NCBI RefSeq assembly: GCF_000515235.1
Contig: NZ_KI911558.1
Span: 1,409,217 to 1,473,216, forward strand
DNA: 64,000 bases
Source: Synechococcus sp. CC9616
GTDB taxonomy: Bacteria; Cyanobacteriota; Cyanobacteriia; PCC-6307; Cyanobiaceae
Direction: 5' to 3'
Positions 45,257 to 54,734 of this stretch are shown in pieces. The position numbers were made by a program, and so were the translations under genes. The notes beneath the pieces were generated by a model. That model had not been told where the DNA came from, searched no databases, and worked only from the letters and a program-made list of their open reading frames with translations. Numbering within the stretch: the first letter of the stretch is position 1; every line of letters starts with the position of its first letter.

Positions 45257-45934
45257 TCAGCACTGATTTCTTACCCATTCAATCGGCTTGGTATCCCCTA
45301 GATTTACTGCCTTTTTCCAGTCCTTACAGGCGTCTTTCAGATTACCTGCTTTTTCTAAAGTAATGCCGCGGTTGGTATAAGCCTTATAATATTCGGGACT
45401 GAATTTAATCGCCTTTGTATAATCAAAAATCGCTCCTTGATAATCTTTTAATTCATCCTTGGAGTTGCCACGATTGAAATACGCTCTTGAATACTTAGGC
45501 TTGATCTCAATCGCCTTTGTGTAATCAGAAATGGCCCCCTGATGATCCTTTAATCTATCCTTGGAATTGCCACGATTGTTATAGGCCGAAGCATAATTAG
45601 GATCGTACTCGATTGCTTTTGTGTAATCAGCAATGGCGCCCCTAAAATCGCCTAATGCATATCTTGCAACCCCACGATTGTAATAAGCAATTCCATATCG
45701 AGGATACATCTCGATTGCCTTAGTCCAATCAGCAATAGCCCCTTTTAGATTTCCACTTTCTGCTTTATCAAGCCCTGAATCCAACAGATCGGTAGCACTC
45801 TGTGCGTAGGCTGCCTTTATCGACAGCAGCGCTGCGCCAATTCCACCGCCAGGAGTCAGCCCTACAAGCAGCGAGCGTCCTACTGGCAAGAACAGGGATA
45901 AGGCAGCCGCAAAGGCAGTTGTGACGCGAAGCAT
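45257..45934 (-). CDS. Exported tetratricopeptide-repeat protein
   Basis: 225 residues. A signal peptide or anchor (about 5-40) is followed by five TPR units of 34 residues, from about residue 52 to 220. Each has the 'AIxDYTKAIEIxPxYxxAYxNRG' layout. TPR arrays bind partner proteins; partners here are unknown. The repeats are very alike, suggesting recent internal duplication. Lies in the purC-purD island. Confidence 0.85.
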   Translation of the reverse strand: MLRVTTAFAAALSLFLPVGRSLLVGLTPGGGIGAALLSIKAAYAQSATDLLDSGLDKAESGNLKGAIADWTKAIEMYPRYGIAYYNRGVARYALGDFRGAIADYTKAIEYDPNYASAYNNRGNSKDRLKDHQGAISDYTKAIEIKPKYSRAYFNRGNSKDELKDYQGAIFDYTKAIKFSPEYYKAYTNRGITLEKAGNLKDACKDWKKAVNLGDTKPIEWVRNQC

Positions 45935-46124
45935 GCTTAGGGCTGCATGGACTCTCCATCTCTAGCCCTTATTAACAAGCCTTTCTGTATCTGATCTACA
46001 AGTACATAAAAACCCGCCATGGGGTCAGCTGTGCGTCCTGATGCATACGATATAAGGGCTCAGAACTTGATGTCATTTTCCATGAGGTCATTACTTAGAG
46101 CTAACTGTTCCACTCATCGGTACT

Positions 46125-46349
46125 TTGCTACTTAGCGGTTCTCCAGTCTTTGCTGATACCAAACAAAATCCATCCGATGTTTTTAAAAAGAACTGCATGG
46201 GTTTTGAGGAAATGGATGATGACTACAGGATTCAGAAAGCCAAGTATTGCAACTGCATGGCAAATTTTATCTACATTAAGCAAAAAGAGAAAAGCTTGAG
46301 AGACAACAGAAGACATAAAAATGATGTGCCGGTATGGCCGCAACGATGA
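46125..46349 (+). pseudogene. Small secreted-protein relic without a standard start
   Basis: The frame encodes a leader-like stretch (LIGTLLLSGSPVFA) followed by about 60 residues with three cysteines (KNCMGF, YCNCMA). The only upstream in-frame start is a TTG inside the hydrophobic core, and a stop codon precedes the open region, so the N-terminus is probably lost. The leader resembles those of the secreted genes at 30645 and 31100. Confidence 0.4.
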
Positions 46350-46595
46350 GTCGGTCGATTGCTCATAACTAGCTTTTCAGCGCAAGACAAAACGATTGAA
46401 CAACGCAAGACACTCTTGGCTATGACAAGGATCATTCTCCTACACTGGACAGCCCGTAATGGATTTCAAGAACAATGTATAAGCACGTACACAAGAAGTA
46501 CAGAAACCTTTTCCGATTATTCAATGAGACCTTAGATTAATTATGTTACTTTTCATCGTAGTTGCATCAAGGCCACATCCAATGGAGACCAACAA

Positions 46596-46688
46596 ATGAG
46601 CGGCAAACTCCTCGTTGTCAGCATCGTTATTTTCTTCCTTTTATTCTTTATTTATGAGTCTTGGCTGATGCGCAGCCTGCCTCACTGA
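46596..46688 (+). CDS. 30-residue single-span membrane protein
   Basis: The frame reads MSGKLLVVSIVIFFLLFFIYES..., ending MRSLPH: one transmembrane helix with short tails. A GGAG ribosome-binding site lies nine bases before the ATG, supporting translation. Such miniproteins are often subunits of membrane complexes, but this one is not recognised. Confidence 0.5.
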   Translation: MSGKLLVVSIVIFFLLFFIYESWLMRSLPH

Positions 46689-46751
46689 CGAACAGTAGAG
46701 AAGCAGGCGCGAAGCGGCAGAGGAACATCGAATGTTGACCGAACATGCCGC

Positions 46752-46964
46752 TCAGTCTTGCTTCTCGTTTTCCTGGCTTGCGGTGGGGGCTGGAAGCTTG
46801 CTATCAAGCCATCTTGAAAAGATATAAATTCCTATAAACATCGGTGCATAGATGATCCACATATTGTCCAGTTCATAGCCACTATTATTTACAAGCACCA
46901 AGGCTGCATAGCTCAAAATGATGTAAATAGACACTCTGCGCAGCACCGGAAATTTGCCGAACAT
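46752..46964 (-). CDS. Small two-span membrane protein, relative of the one at 31.8 kb
   Basis: 70 residues with two transmembrane segments (about 10-25 and 36-52) and a charged C-terminus. Layout and short matches tie it to the protein at 31828-32082. Function unknown. Confidence 0.5.
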   Translation of the reverse strand: MFGKFPVLRRVSIYIILSYAALVLVNNSGYELDNMWIIYAPMFIGIYIFSRWLDSKLPAPTASQENEKQD

Positions 46965-47371
46965 CTTCTTTCTAAATGGCCTCCTACTCTAAGCATAGTC
47001 TTGCGTTCGATCTGGTATTTCGAGACAGCTTCCGAGACAGGGCTTTCGCAAACCAATGCTCTTCAACGATCGAGATCTGCCAAAACAATTCCCTCAGAAT
47101 GACAGCCGCAAGGCGACCTTAAACAAGCTTCAAGCTAAAAGGATCAAAGTGTCAAAGGAGATTTATCACATCATATTGAGATTCATTCGATCTTGCATTT
47201 AGCTCGAAAGCTCATCCATACTGATTACGGTGTTAACGACTCAAGAAGCAAGCTGCCTTTGACACTTCCAAAGTAGTTATTAATAAGTTCCGCGGCGTTT
47301 GGCTTCACTGCCCTGAGCAGTCGGTGCAGAAGTCTGGTGTCCGAGGCCAATGTGCACACCGAGATCAGGGG
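46965..47371. other. Gene-free region at the right end of the island
   Basis: About 400 bases without a convincing gene on either strand. It contains a 12-bp inverted repeat pair: AAGTGTCAAAGG at 47147-47158 and its complement at 47256-47267. A short direct repeat (CGAGACAG, around 47021 and 47034) is also present. Composition shifts from AT-rich to GC-rich near 47280, which may mark the island boundary. Confidence 0.5.
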
Positions 47372-48361
47372 TCATGGCGTCGGTGCATCCGTGGGCTCCC
47401 CAACATCAGCATGGCCACCGGGCTCCCGCGGGGAACGCAAGGACGGCCCCGGTTCTCCTCCGCCCTGTAGCTGCCAGCTGCTGTATTGATCATCCAACCG
47501 AGCCGTGAGTCGCTCCAATCGCTGCCTGGGACGCTCGCCATCGCCACCGGCAGCGAGCTGCAGACGCAACTGCACACGCAGCAGATCCACCGCCAAACCC
47601 CAGGCTTCATCGGCAGCAGCCTGATCAAGAGCCAGCTCCAGCAACTGATCGGCGCGATCAAGATCCGCTTCCTCCAGAAGTTCCGCTGCCAGTCCCAGTC
47701 GCCGCGCCGCCACAGCTCCAGTGGTCCGTCCGGACAGCAACACCTCCGCCGCCGCAAGCCGATCACCGGCAGCTGCCTCATGGTGCGCCAGTTGATCAAG
47801 CCCATTCACCGTGATCGGCTCACCCGGTTCTGCTGAAGCATCAGGAGCCTCGACCAGTTCCAGCTGCTCAAGCGCCATCAGATCTCCATTCACCAACCGC
47901 CGCAACGCCCGGGCCGCTCGCGGATGATCCAGGGCCGCATCGGCCGCCTGCCAGCTGAGCCGCAACCAGCGTTCCCGTTCAGCGCCAAATCCCGGGAGAT
48001 AACGGCTCAACACCGTGCGAGCTCCGTCAGGAGAACGACAGATCAGCAACACCCGGGCATTGGTCAGCACCTCATCCATCGTTTGAGATGTCGTGTTGAA
48101 GCTGAGCAAACGGTCTCGGAGCTGCTGCTGACGATCCGACAATCCGAAGGCGGCCGCTTCAACGCAGCCATGCTCCAGCTCTGCAAGAGTCCCTTCGAGC
48201 AGCAACGTCTGGAAGGACTCCTCAGCCATGGGCTGGGGCTCCTGCGAGGAAAGCTGTTCCGGAGCGGAGGGTGCCGCAGCCAGCAACAGCATCACCAGAG
48301 CAAAGGGTGCGGTCCCCATGGCGGTCTGCGGTCTACAAAGGAAACCTACGAGGCACATCAC
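47372..48361 (-). CDS. Secreted helical-repeat protein, unknown
   Basis: The long frame gives 329 residues; the ATG at 48319 (MGTAPFALVMLLLAAAPSAP) gives a signal-peptide start and is more likely. The remainder is Ala/Leu/Glu-rich with paired helices, like a TPR-type solenoid. The C-terminal 30 residues are Pro/Gly-rich. It is divergent from purD. Confidence 0.6.
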   Translation of the reverse strand: MMCLVGFLCRPQTAMGTAPFALVMLLLAAAPSAPEQLSSQEPQPMAEESFQTLLLEGTLAELEHGCVEAAAFGLSDRQQQLRDRLLSFNTTSQTMDEVLTNARVLLICRSPDGARTVLSRYLPGFGAERERWLRLSWQAADAALDHPRAARALRRLVNGDLMALEQLELVEAPDASAEPGEPITVNGLDQLAHHEAAAGDRLAAAEVLLSGRTTGAVAARRLGLAAELLEEADLDRADQLLELALDQAAADEAWGLAVDLLRVQLRLQLAAGGDGERPRQRLERLTARLDDQYSSWQLQGGGEPGPSLRSPREPGGHADVGEPTDAPTP

Positions 48362-48376
48362 GCTCCGCCTGCGCCC

Positions 48377-49705
48377 ATGGCCATCTCGAGCACCCGTCCC
48401 AACACCCTGCCGGCACTGCGGCGACTGTTAATCGTCGGCAGCGGTGGCCGGGAGCATGCCCTCAGCTGGGGACTGCGGCGCTGCCCCTCCGTGGAAGTGG
48501 TCTGGATTGCACCGGGCAACGGTGGGACCAAAAGTGAAACCAGTGGTGGAACCAGTGATCAGCAGGTCCAGATCGCTGAAACCGACGCCGCTGGACTGCT
48601 GAGCCACTGCCGCGCAGAGGCGATCGATCTGGTGATTGTGGGACCGGAAGCCCCCCTGGCAGCCGGGCTGGCCGACACGCTGCGTGAGGCGGGCATCGCC
48701 GTCTTCGGTCCTGGAGCTGAAGGGGCGCAGCTGGAAGCCAGCAAAGCCTGGGCCAAGCAACTGATGCAGGATGCCGGCGTTCCCACCGCCAGACATTGGG
48801 CGGTGAGCAGCGAAGCCGAGGCGCTGGCGGTGCTGAAGCAGGTCAACTGCCCCCTGGTGGTGAAGGCCGATGGCCTGGCGGCGGGGAAAGGCGTCACCGT
48901 GGCCGAGAGCATCGCCGAGACGCAGGCCGCGATTGAAGAGGCCTTTGGCGGACGCTTCGGGGCGGCCGGTGCCCAACTCGTTCTCGAGGAACGGCTGCAA
49001 GGCCCGGAAGTGTCCGTGTTCGCTCTCTGTGATGGGGAACGCATGGTGCTGCTGCCGCCAGCCCAGGACCACAAACGGCTGGAGGAGGGCGACCGTGGCC
49101 CGAACACCGGAGGGATGGGGGCCTATGCACCGGCACCACTGCTGGATCAGGACGGGTTGGAGCAGGTGCGACAGGCGGTGCTTGAGCCCACCTTGAAGGC
49201 TCTGCGGGCACGTGGAATCGAATACCGCGGTGTGATCTATGCGGGGCTGATGCTCACAGCGAACGGGCCACAGGTGATCGAATTCAACTGCCGTTTCGGC
49301 GATCCCGAATGCCAGACCCTGGTGCCGCTGCTGGGACCGGAACTGGCCCAGGTCCTGCAGGCTTGTGCCCACGGCCGCCTGGATCTGGCGCCAACGCTGA
49401 CGATCGGCAACCAGTGCAGCGCCTGTGTGGTGGCGGCTGCCAAGGGCTACCCGAACTCCACCCGCACGGGCGATTCCATCGATCTTCGCTTGGACAGTGA
49501 TGCGCAGCTGCAGCTGTTCCACGCCGGCACCCGCCTTGATCAATCCGGCAACCTGGTGAGTTCAGGTGGGCGCGTGCTTGCGGTGGTCGCTCAGGGCCGT
49601 GATTTCGATGCAGCCTTCGCCGCGGCCTATGGCGGCCTCAAACAAGTGCATTTCGATGGAATCCACTACCGTCGCGATATCGGGCACCAGGTGCGGACCG
49701 ACTGA
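48377..49705 (+). CDS. purD: Phosphoribosylamine-glycine ligase
   Basis: 442 residues from the ATG reading MAISSTRPNTLP. 'LLIVGSGGREHALSW' at the N-terminus and the ATP-grasp region ('VVKADGLAAGKGVTVAES', 'EERLQGPEVSVFALCDG', 'VIEFNCRFGDPE') are intact. It performs the second step of purine synthesis. Its stop overlaps the nblS start (TGATG). The frame extends far upstream but overlaps the divergent gene. Confidence 0.95.
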   Translation: MAISSTRPNTLPALRRLLIVGSGGREHALSWGLRRCPSVEVVWIAPGNGGTKSETSGGTSDQQVQIAETDAAGLLSHCRAEAIDLVIVGPEAPLAAGLADTLREAGIAVFGPGAEGAQLEASKAWAKQLMQDAGVPTARHWAVSSEAEALAVLKQVNCPLVVKADGLAAGKGVTVAESIAETQAAIEEAFGGRFGAAGAQLVLEERLQGPEVSVFALCDGERMVLLPPAQDHKRLEEGDRGPNTGGMGAYAPAPLLDQDGLEQVRQAVLEPTLKALRARGIEYRGVIYAGLMLTANGPQVIEFNCRFGDPECQTLVPLLGPELAQVLQACAHGRLDLAPTLTIGNQCSACVVAAAKGYPNSTRTGDSIDLRLDSDAQLQLFHAGTRLDQSGNLVSSGGRVLAVVAQGRDFDAAFAAAYGGLKQVHFDGIHYRRDIGHQVRTD

Positions 49706-51756
49706 TGACCAGCGGCACTCAAGCCACCGCTGACTGGGCCCTCCCTCCACAAGGAGGACCGCCCGACGATCAGGACGGCGTCTGGCGCCGCATCGTTCTC
49801 TGGTGGGAGGAATTCAGCCTTCAAACCAAGCTGCTCGCCATCGCCACGTTGGTGGTGAGCTTGATGATGACTGGCATCACGTTCTTCGCCCTCAATGGCA
49901 TCCAGCGCGATGCCGTGATGAACGACACCCGATACGCCCGGGACCTGGGCCTGCTGCTGGCTGGAAATGTCACCGAACTCGTGGCGCAGGAACAGGACCG
50001 GGAGCTGGCAGATGTCGCCGAGAAGTTCTGGCGTTCCAGCCGCAGCGTTCGCTACATCTTTTTCGCCGATCCGGATGGGGTTATCTATTTAGGGATTCCG
50101 ATCAGCGCCACACCGGCCGGTGGGGAGGGGGAATTGCGTCTCAACCGTCGCCTTGAGCTGCCGGATGAACTGCGCCGCCGCCCCCAGAACCCCCTGGTCC
50201 GTCAGCACCTGACTCCCAAGGGACGGGTGATCGACGTTTTCGTCCCCCTGATCCGCAACGGGCGTTACTACGGCGTTCTTGGCCTAGGCGTGAACCCCAA
50301 CGAAACCGCCCTGGCCAGCGCAGCTCTCACCCGCGAGGTGACGGTGGCGGTGTTCATCTCCATCTGGGTGCTGGTGATTCTTGGAGCGGTGTTCAACGCC
50401 CTCACCATCACCCGTCCGGTGAAAGAGTTACTGCGCGGCGTCCGTTCGATCGCCTCCGGCAATTTCCAGGCCCGGATCGCCTTGCCCGTCGGCGGGGAAC
50501 TGGGAGAACTGCTCACCGGCTTCAATGCCATGGCCTCTCAGCTGGAGGCCTATGACGAGGCCAATATCGAAGAGCTCACCGCCGCTCAGGTGAAGCAGCA
50601 GTCCTTGATCGCCACCATGGCTGATGGGGCCATCCTGCTGGATGCCGAGGGGCGCATCGTGTTGGCGAACCCCACCGCCAGGCGGCTGTTCCGCTGGGAA
50701 GGCCGCAACCTGGAAGGACAGGAACTGGTGGAGGAACTGCCGGATCTGCTGGCGATCGAGGTGCATGCTCCCCTGGACGCCCTGCTGCTCAGTGGAGCTG
50801 ACAGCGAGGATCTGCGCTGCAACGTCGGTGAGCCTGCCCGCACTCTGCGCATCGTGATGCAGGCGGTGCGCGATGCCAGTGGTGAATCGCTCAAGGGAAT
50901 CGCCGTCACCGTTCAGGACCTCACCCGCGAGGTGGAGCTGAATGCGGCCCAGAGTCGATTCATCAGCAACGTCTCCCACGAACTGCGCACACCGCTGTTC
51001 AACATCAAGAGCTACGTCGAAACCCTCTACGACCTCGGCGACCAGCTCAGTGACGACGAGAAGCGGGAATTCCTTGGTGTTGCCAATGCCGAAACCGATC
51101 GTCTGACCCGTCTGGTGAATGACGTGCTCGACCTCTCCCGTCTGGAGTCAGGCCGTGCAGTGCAGTTCGAGCCAATGAGCCTGCGGCCGGCAATGGAGCA
51201 GACCCTGCGCACCTACCGCCTCAATGCGGACGAGAAACAGGTGCGCCTGGAACTCGACGTGTCCCCCGACCTACCCGAGGTACTCGGCAACTGGGATCTA
51301 CTGCTTCAGGTTTTGGACAATCTTGTCGGCAACGCTCTGAAGTTCAGTCGTGCCGGCGGTGTCCTGGCCCTGCGGGCCTATCCCTGGCCGGACAGCTGCC
51401 GGGTGGAGCTGCAGGAGACGTCCGTGGCAGACGGCCCCACCTGCCAGCTGACATCACCACTGCCCCGCTTGCGGGTGGAGGTGGCTGACACCGGCTGCGG
51501 CATCAGCCAAACCGATCAGGAAAGAATCTTCGACCGGTTTTACCGCGTTGAAAATTCAGTTCACACCGAGGTGGGGACGGGCCTGGGCCTCTCGATCGTG
51601 CGCGGCATTCTCGAGAAACACGGCTCCAAAGTGCAGATGGCCAGCGAGCTGGAGGTGGGCACAATTTTCTGGTTTGATTTGCCGCTGCAGCAGGCCGATG
51701 CAGACGAGTTGCAACTCCAGTCGGAACGACGCTCTCTGGCTGAACAGGAGGTCTGA
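49705..51756 (+). CDS. nblS: Sensor histidine kinase NblS (Hik33/DspA type)
   Basis: 683 residues. Domains in order: TM1 (about 38-62), periplasmic sensor region, TM2 (about 212-232), HAMP ('RPVKELLRGVRSIASGNF'), PAS ('MADGAILLDAEGRIVLANPTARRLF'), a dimerisation domain with H-box 'VSHELRTPLFNIK', then N, G1 and G2 boxes ('VLDNLVGNALKFS', 'VADTGCGIS', 'GTGLGLSIV'). NblS is the essential cyanobacterial kinase for high light, nutrient stress and phycobilisome control. It is coupled to purD and converges with kaiC, their stops four bases apart. Confidence 0.92.
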   Translation: MTSGTQATADWALPPQGGPPDDQDGVWRRIVLWWEEFSLQTKLLAIATLVVSLMMTGITFFALNGIQRDAVMNDTRYARDLGLLLAGNVTELVAQEQDRELADVAEKFWRSSRSVRYIFFADPDGVIYLGIPISATPAGGEGELRLNRRLELPDELRRRPQNPLVRQHLTPKGRVIDVFVPLIRNGRYYGVLGLGVNPNETALASAALTREVTVAVFISIWVLVILGAVFNALTITRPVKELLRGVRSIASGNFQARIALPVGGELGELLTGFNAMASQLEAYDEANIEELTAAQVKQQSLIATMADGAILLDAEGRIVLANPTARRLFRWEGRNLEGQELVEELPDLLAIEVHAPLDALLLSGADSEDLRCNVGEPARTLRIVMQAVRDASGESLKGIAVTVQDLTREVELNAAQSRFISNVSHELRTPLFNIKSYVETLYDLGDQLSDDEKREFLGVANAETDRLTRLVNDVLDLSRLESGRAVQFEPMSLRPAMEQTLRTYRLNADEKQVRLELDVSPDLPEVLGNWDLLLQVLDNLVGNALKFSRAGGVLALRAYPWPDSCRVELQETSVADGPTCQLTSPLPRLRVEVADTGCGISQTDQERIFDRFYRVENSVHTEVGTGLGLSIVRGILEKHGSKVQMASELEVGTIFWFDLPLQQADADELQLQSERRSLAEQEV

Positions 51757-51760
51757 GGGA

Positions 51761-53299
51761 TCAGTCCTCGCTGGACACACCCCGGGCAATCCTTGAGAGC
51801 TCGTTGCGCTCGTCGGTAGTCACCCGATGGGGCACACCCGAGATGATCCGTTCGAAGTTGGAGAACGAATCCTGGATCTGCGGTCCGTTGCCGGTGATCA
51901 CAAATTCACGAATTCCCTTGTCGTGCCAGGAGCCGCGCATCTTGAACACATTCAGGGCACGGGCCATCTCACCGCGAATCTCCACGTACTGCAGCAGCAG
52001 GATCGTGTCGGTGATCGTTGAGATGTGGGAATCAGTGATCGAATGGCTCCCCATGAACTCCTCTGAGGTGTTCGTGAAGAAGCCGGCGATCTCCTCCTGC
52101 TTGGCGTAACCGGTCACGCCGATCACAAACTGGCGGAAGGCGTTGTGGCTCACTCCCCTAGCCAGGGCTGACAGGGAATCGATCGCCATCCGCGAGGGCT
52201 TGAACTGGCTGATCTCGGTTTTGATGATCTGCAGGTGATCTTCAAGGCCTGTTGATTCGGGATAGGCGCAGATGATCTTGAGCTGACCGTCCTGCTCCAT
52301 CTGCTCGAAATCGATCCCCCAGCTGGTGCCATTGCGCAGCAGTTGAGCCCGTGATTCCTCATAGGCAAACAGGATCGCCCGTTCCTTGTTGCGGCAGGCG
52401 TCCTCAATGAACTTGGACACCAGCAACGTCTTGCCGGTTCCCGTTGCGCCGGTGGCCAGGATGATCGAATCCTTGAAGAAGCCACCGCCACACATCTCGT
52501 CGAGGCGTGGCACGCCGGAGCTGACCCGCACATTCGAGGAGCGCTGGGTGAGGCGCATCGCTCCCAACGGGAAGATGCTGATGCCATGGGCTCCCATCGT
52601 GAAGGGGAACTCACCCTTCATGTGAGTGGTTCCGCGCAGTTTGAGAATCTCGACGGTGCGCCGGCGACGCTCCCCCTCCAGGACGTTGCGCAGAATCACA
52701 ACGTTGTCGGAGACAAATTCCTCAACGCCATAGCGGGCGATCGGACCGTATTCATCAATCCGCTCGGTGGTCATCACCGTGGTGACACCGATCTCCTTGA
52801 GACGTGCAATCAGCCTGAAGATCTCCCGACGTACAACAAAGACGGCGTCGTACTGCTGAAACACCGCCGTGATCGAGTCGATCGCGACCCGTTTGGCCTT
52901 GTATTTGCGGATGGCGTAGTTGATCCGCTCGATCAGGCCTGAGAGATCAAAACTTCCCGCCACATCCTGACCATCCGGATCCGGCGAGGCGTCGAGAATG
53001 AACAGCTTGTCCTGCTCAACCATGTCCTGCAGGTTCCAGCCGAAGCTGGCGGCATTGCGAAGGATGTCGAGGGGAGACTCCTCGAAGGTGACGAAGATGC
53101 CGGGCTCGTCGAAATGCTTGATTCCATTGTGAAGGAAATGCAGCGAGAACACGGTCTTGCCGGTGCCGGACGTTCCGCTGATCAGCGTGCTGCGTCCAAT
53201 CGGCAAACCGCCCTGACAGACGTCATCAAAGCCCTCGATCCCGGTCGGGAGCTTTTGTACCTGCATCTGAGCAGGGCCACTGGCGGGGGGGAACTGCAT
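51761..53299 (-). CDS. kaiC: Circadian clock protein KaiC
   Basis: 512 residues from the ATG reading MQFPPASGPAQMQ. Two RecA-like domains are present: Walker A 'GTSGTGKT' (residues 42-49) in CI and 'ATGATGTGKT' in CII, with Glu pairs 'TFEESPLD' and 'AYEESRAQ' as catalytic bases. The autophosphorylation Ser-Thr pair lies in 'SHISTITDT', as in S. elongatus S431/T432. The C-terminal A-loop region is present. KaiC is the ATPase, kinase and phosphatase at the core of the clock. Confidence 0.97.
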   Translation of the reverse strand: MQFPPASGPAQMQVQKLPTGIEGFDDVCQGGLPIGRSTLISGTSGTGKTVFSLHFLHNGIKHFDEPGIFVTFEESPLDILRNAASFGWNLQDMVEQDKLFILDASPDPDGQDVAGSFDLSGLIERINYAIRKYKAKRVAIDSITAVFQQYDAVFVVRREIFRLIARLKEIGVTTVMTTERIDEYGPIARYGVEEFVSDNVVILRNVLEGERRRRTVEILKLRGTTHMKGEFPFTMGAHGISIFPLGAMRLTQRSSNVRVSSGVPRLDEMCGGGFFKDSIILATGATGTGKTLLVSKFIEDACRNKERAILFAYEESRAQLLRNGTSWGIDFEQMEQDGQLKIICAYPESTGLEDHLQIIKTEISQFKPSRMAIDSLSALARGVSHNAFRQFVIGVTGYAKQEEIAGFFTNTSEEFMGSHSITDSHISTITDTILLLQYVEIRGEMARALNVFKMRGSWHDKGIREFVITGNGPQIQDSFSNFERIISGVPHRVTTDERNELSRIARGVSSED

Positions 53300-53365
53300 G
53301 CCTACACGCTCACGATCAGACGCTAGTGAGAAGTCCACAACGGGAGCTATTGATCACCATCTCGC

Positions 53366-53728
53366 TTAAGAATCACCGGGAGATGTGTCGTCCTCGTCAT
53401 CAACGGTGTCGATCAAACCGGAGTTGAGCGGGCTATCCGCCAGTTCGTCGTAAAGCAGATCAAGACCGATCAGCACCCGTTCCCGGTCGGAAAGATCGCC
53501 GATGATGCGACGCACAGGTGGCGGGAGAATCTTGGAAAGCGTTGGCGTGGCCAGGATTTTGTCCTCCTCCGCCAGCTGCGGATTCTTCAGCACGTCGATC
53601 ACCTTGAGGGCATAAACGCCGCGAAACTCGGTTTCAAGGATGTTGCGCAGGGTTTTCAGCGCCCGCATCGAGTTGGGCGTGTTCCCTGCCACGTAGAGCT
53701 TGAGGATGTAGGTCTTGCGGGGGCTCAT
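53366..53728 (-). CDS. kaiB: Circadian clock protein KaiB
   Basis: 120 residues. The thioredoxin-like part begins '[21 protein letters not shown]' and covers about 100 residues; an acidic tail ([14 protein letters not shown]) extends it beyond the S. elongatus length. KaiB binds phosphorylated KaiC and sequesters KaiA. The start overlaps the kaiA stop (ATGA), and 66 bases separate it from kaiC. Confidence 0.96.
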   Translation of the reverse strand: MSPRKTYILKLYVAGNTPNSMRALKTLRNILETEFRGVYALKVIDVLKNPQLAEEDKILATPTLSKILPPPVRRIIGDLSDRERVLIGLDLLYDELADSPLNSGLIDTVDDEDDTSPGDS

Positions 53729-54603
53729 AACGACATCTCCGGGGCATCGGGGGGCTCGATCTCCCGGCGGGTGCGGCCAGAGGCTGACCCGGACAGGGGG
53801 ATGTCCGGCGGAATTGAACGCCGGTACATCTCACACAGATGGGCCATTACATCGAGAAGCGCAAGGCGGTAATCCTGAAGAAAGTCGTTCTTATGCCCCT
53901 CAAGGCGAAGCTGTTTCCAGAACTCGTCGATCAGATCAACGTGGATTTCCACGGTTCGCGTGATCGGCAGATCACTGAAGAAGGCCGTGTTCACGAAACT
54001 CTCCAAGGCCTGGTTGGCAGCAGCCGGATCTCGGAAATAGCTGATCAGCAGATCGCGGTAGGTGCGCTGCAACGACTGAAGCAATTCCTTGCGTTCATCC
54101 GGCGAAAGGCTGCCCAGGAATCGCGATGGATCACGTTTGTAGAAAACCCCCAGATAACCGAGCCGTTCCTGGAGGCGACTGGAAAGCTTCCAGACCTCAC
54201 CGGTCCCATTGTCGTCCTGACGGCCATCCATCCGCCCCTGGCGCAGGAACCGGGAAATCGATGCATCGATGTTGTAACCCAGCTGTTCCAGCTGATCGGC
54301 CGGTAAATGCAGTTCCTCGGAGTGGTAGTCCACATGGCCCTTCACCTCACCCACCACCACGGCGGGGAAGAGCAAGCCGGAGCTGACGAGCTGCTCACGG
54401 GTGACTGGGTCCAGCAGAGGCTGTTCCACCACCACCGCGTCGATGTACTCCTGCCGTCGCTCGATCAGTGCCGCCAGACCTCCCTCCTCGGCAAGGTCAA
54501 CGACGATCGGCTTGTAGCGGTTTCCCGGCAACCACTGACAACAGGTCTGGACCAGCTCAGGGGTCCTCAGCAACAGAGCAACGGTTAGGGCCGGCCGGGC
54601 CAT
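53725..54603 (-). CDS. kaiA: Circadian clock protein KaiA
   Basis: 292 residues, full length. The N-terminal pseudo-receiver domain (about 1-135) lacks a receiver's acidic pocket. The C-terminal four-helix domain (about 175-285, '[35 protein letters not shown]') binds KaiC and promotes its phosphorylation. Intact kaiA argues against Prochlorococcus. The upstream intergenic stretch to rplU (131 bases) must hold the promoters of both. Confidence 0.95.
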   Translation of the reverse strand: MARPALTVALLLRTPELVQTCCQWLPGNRYKPIVVDLAEEGGLAALIERRQEYIDAVVVEQPLLDPVTREQLVSSGLLFPAVVVGEVKGHVDYHSEELHLPADQLEQLGYNIDASISRFLRQGRMDGRQDDNGTGEVWKLSSRLQERLGYLGVFYKRDPSRFLGSLSPDERKELLQSLQRTYRDLLISYFRDPAAANQALESFVNTAFFSDLPITRTVEIHVDLIDEFWKQLRLEGHKNDFLQDYRLALLDVMAHLCEMYRRSIPPDIPLSGSASGRTRREIEPPDAPEMSL

Positions 54604-54734
54604 CCTTGGGCGGAGTTCGACTCAATACGTGAATCTTGACGAAGGGGCGCTCGAGGACCGAAGATCTTTGTTTGTCTTTCGATTGCGGCTCAGGCCAAAT
54701 CGGTTCCCTCCGAGCCTGACCGCGTCTCCTAACC

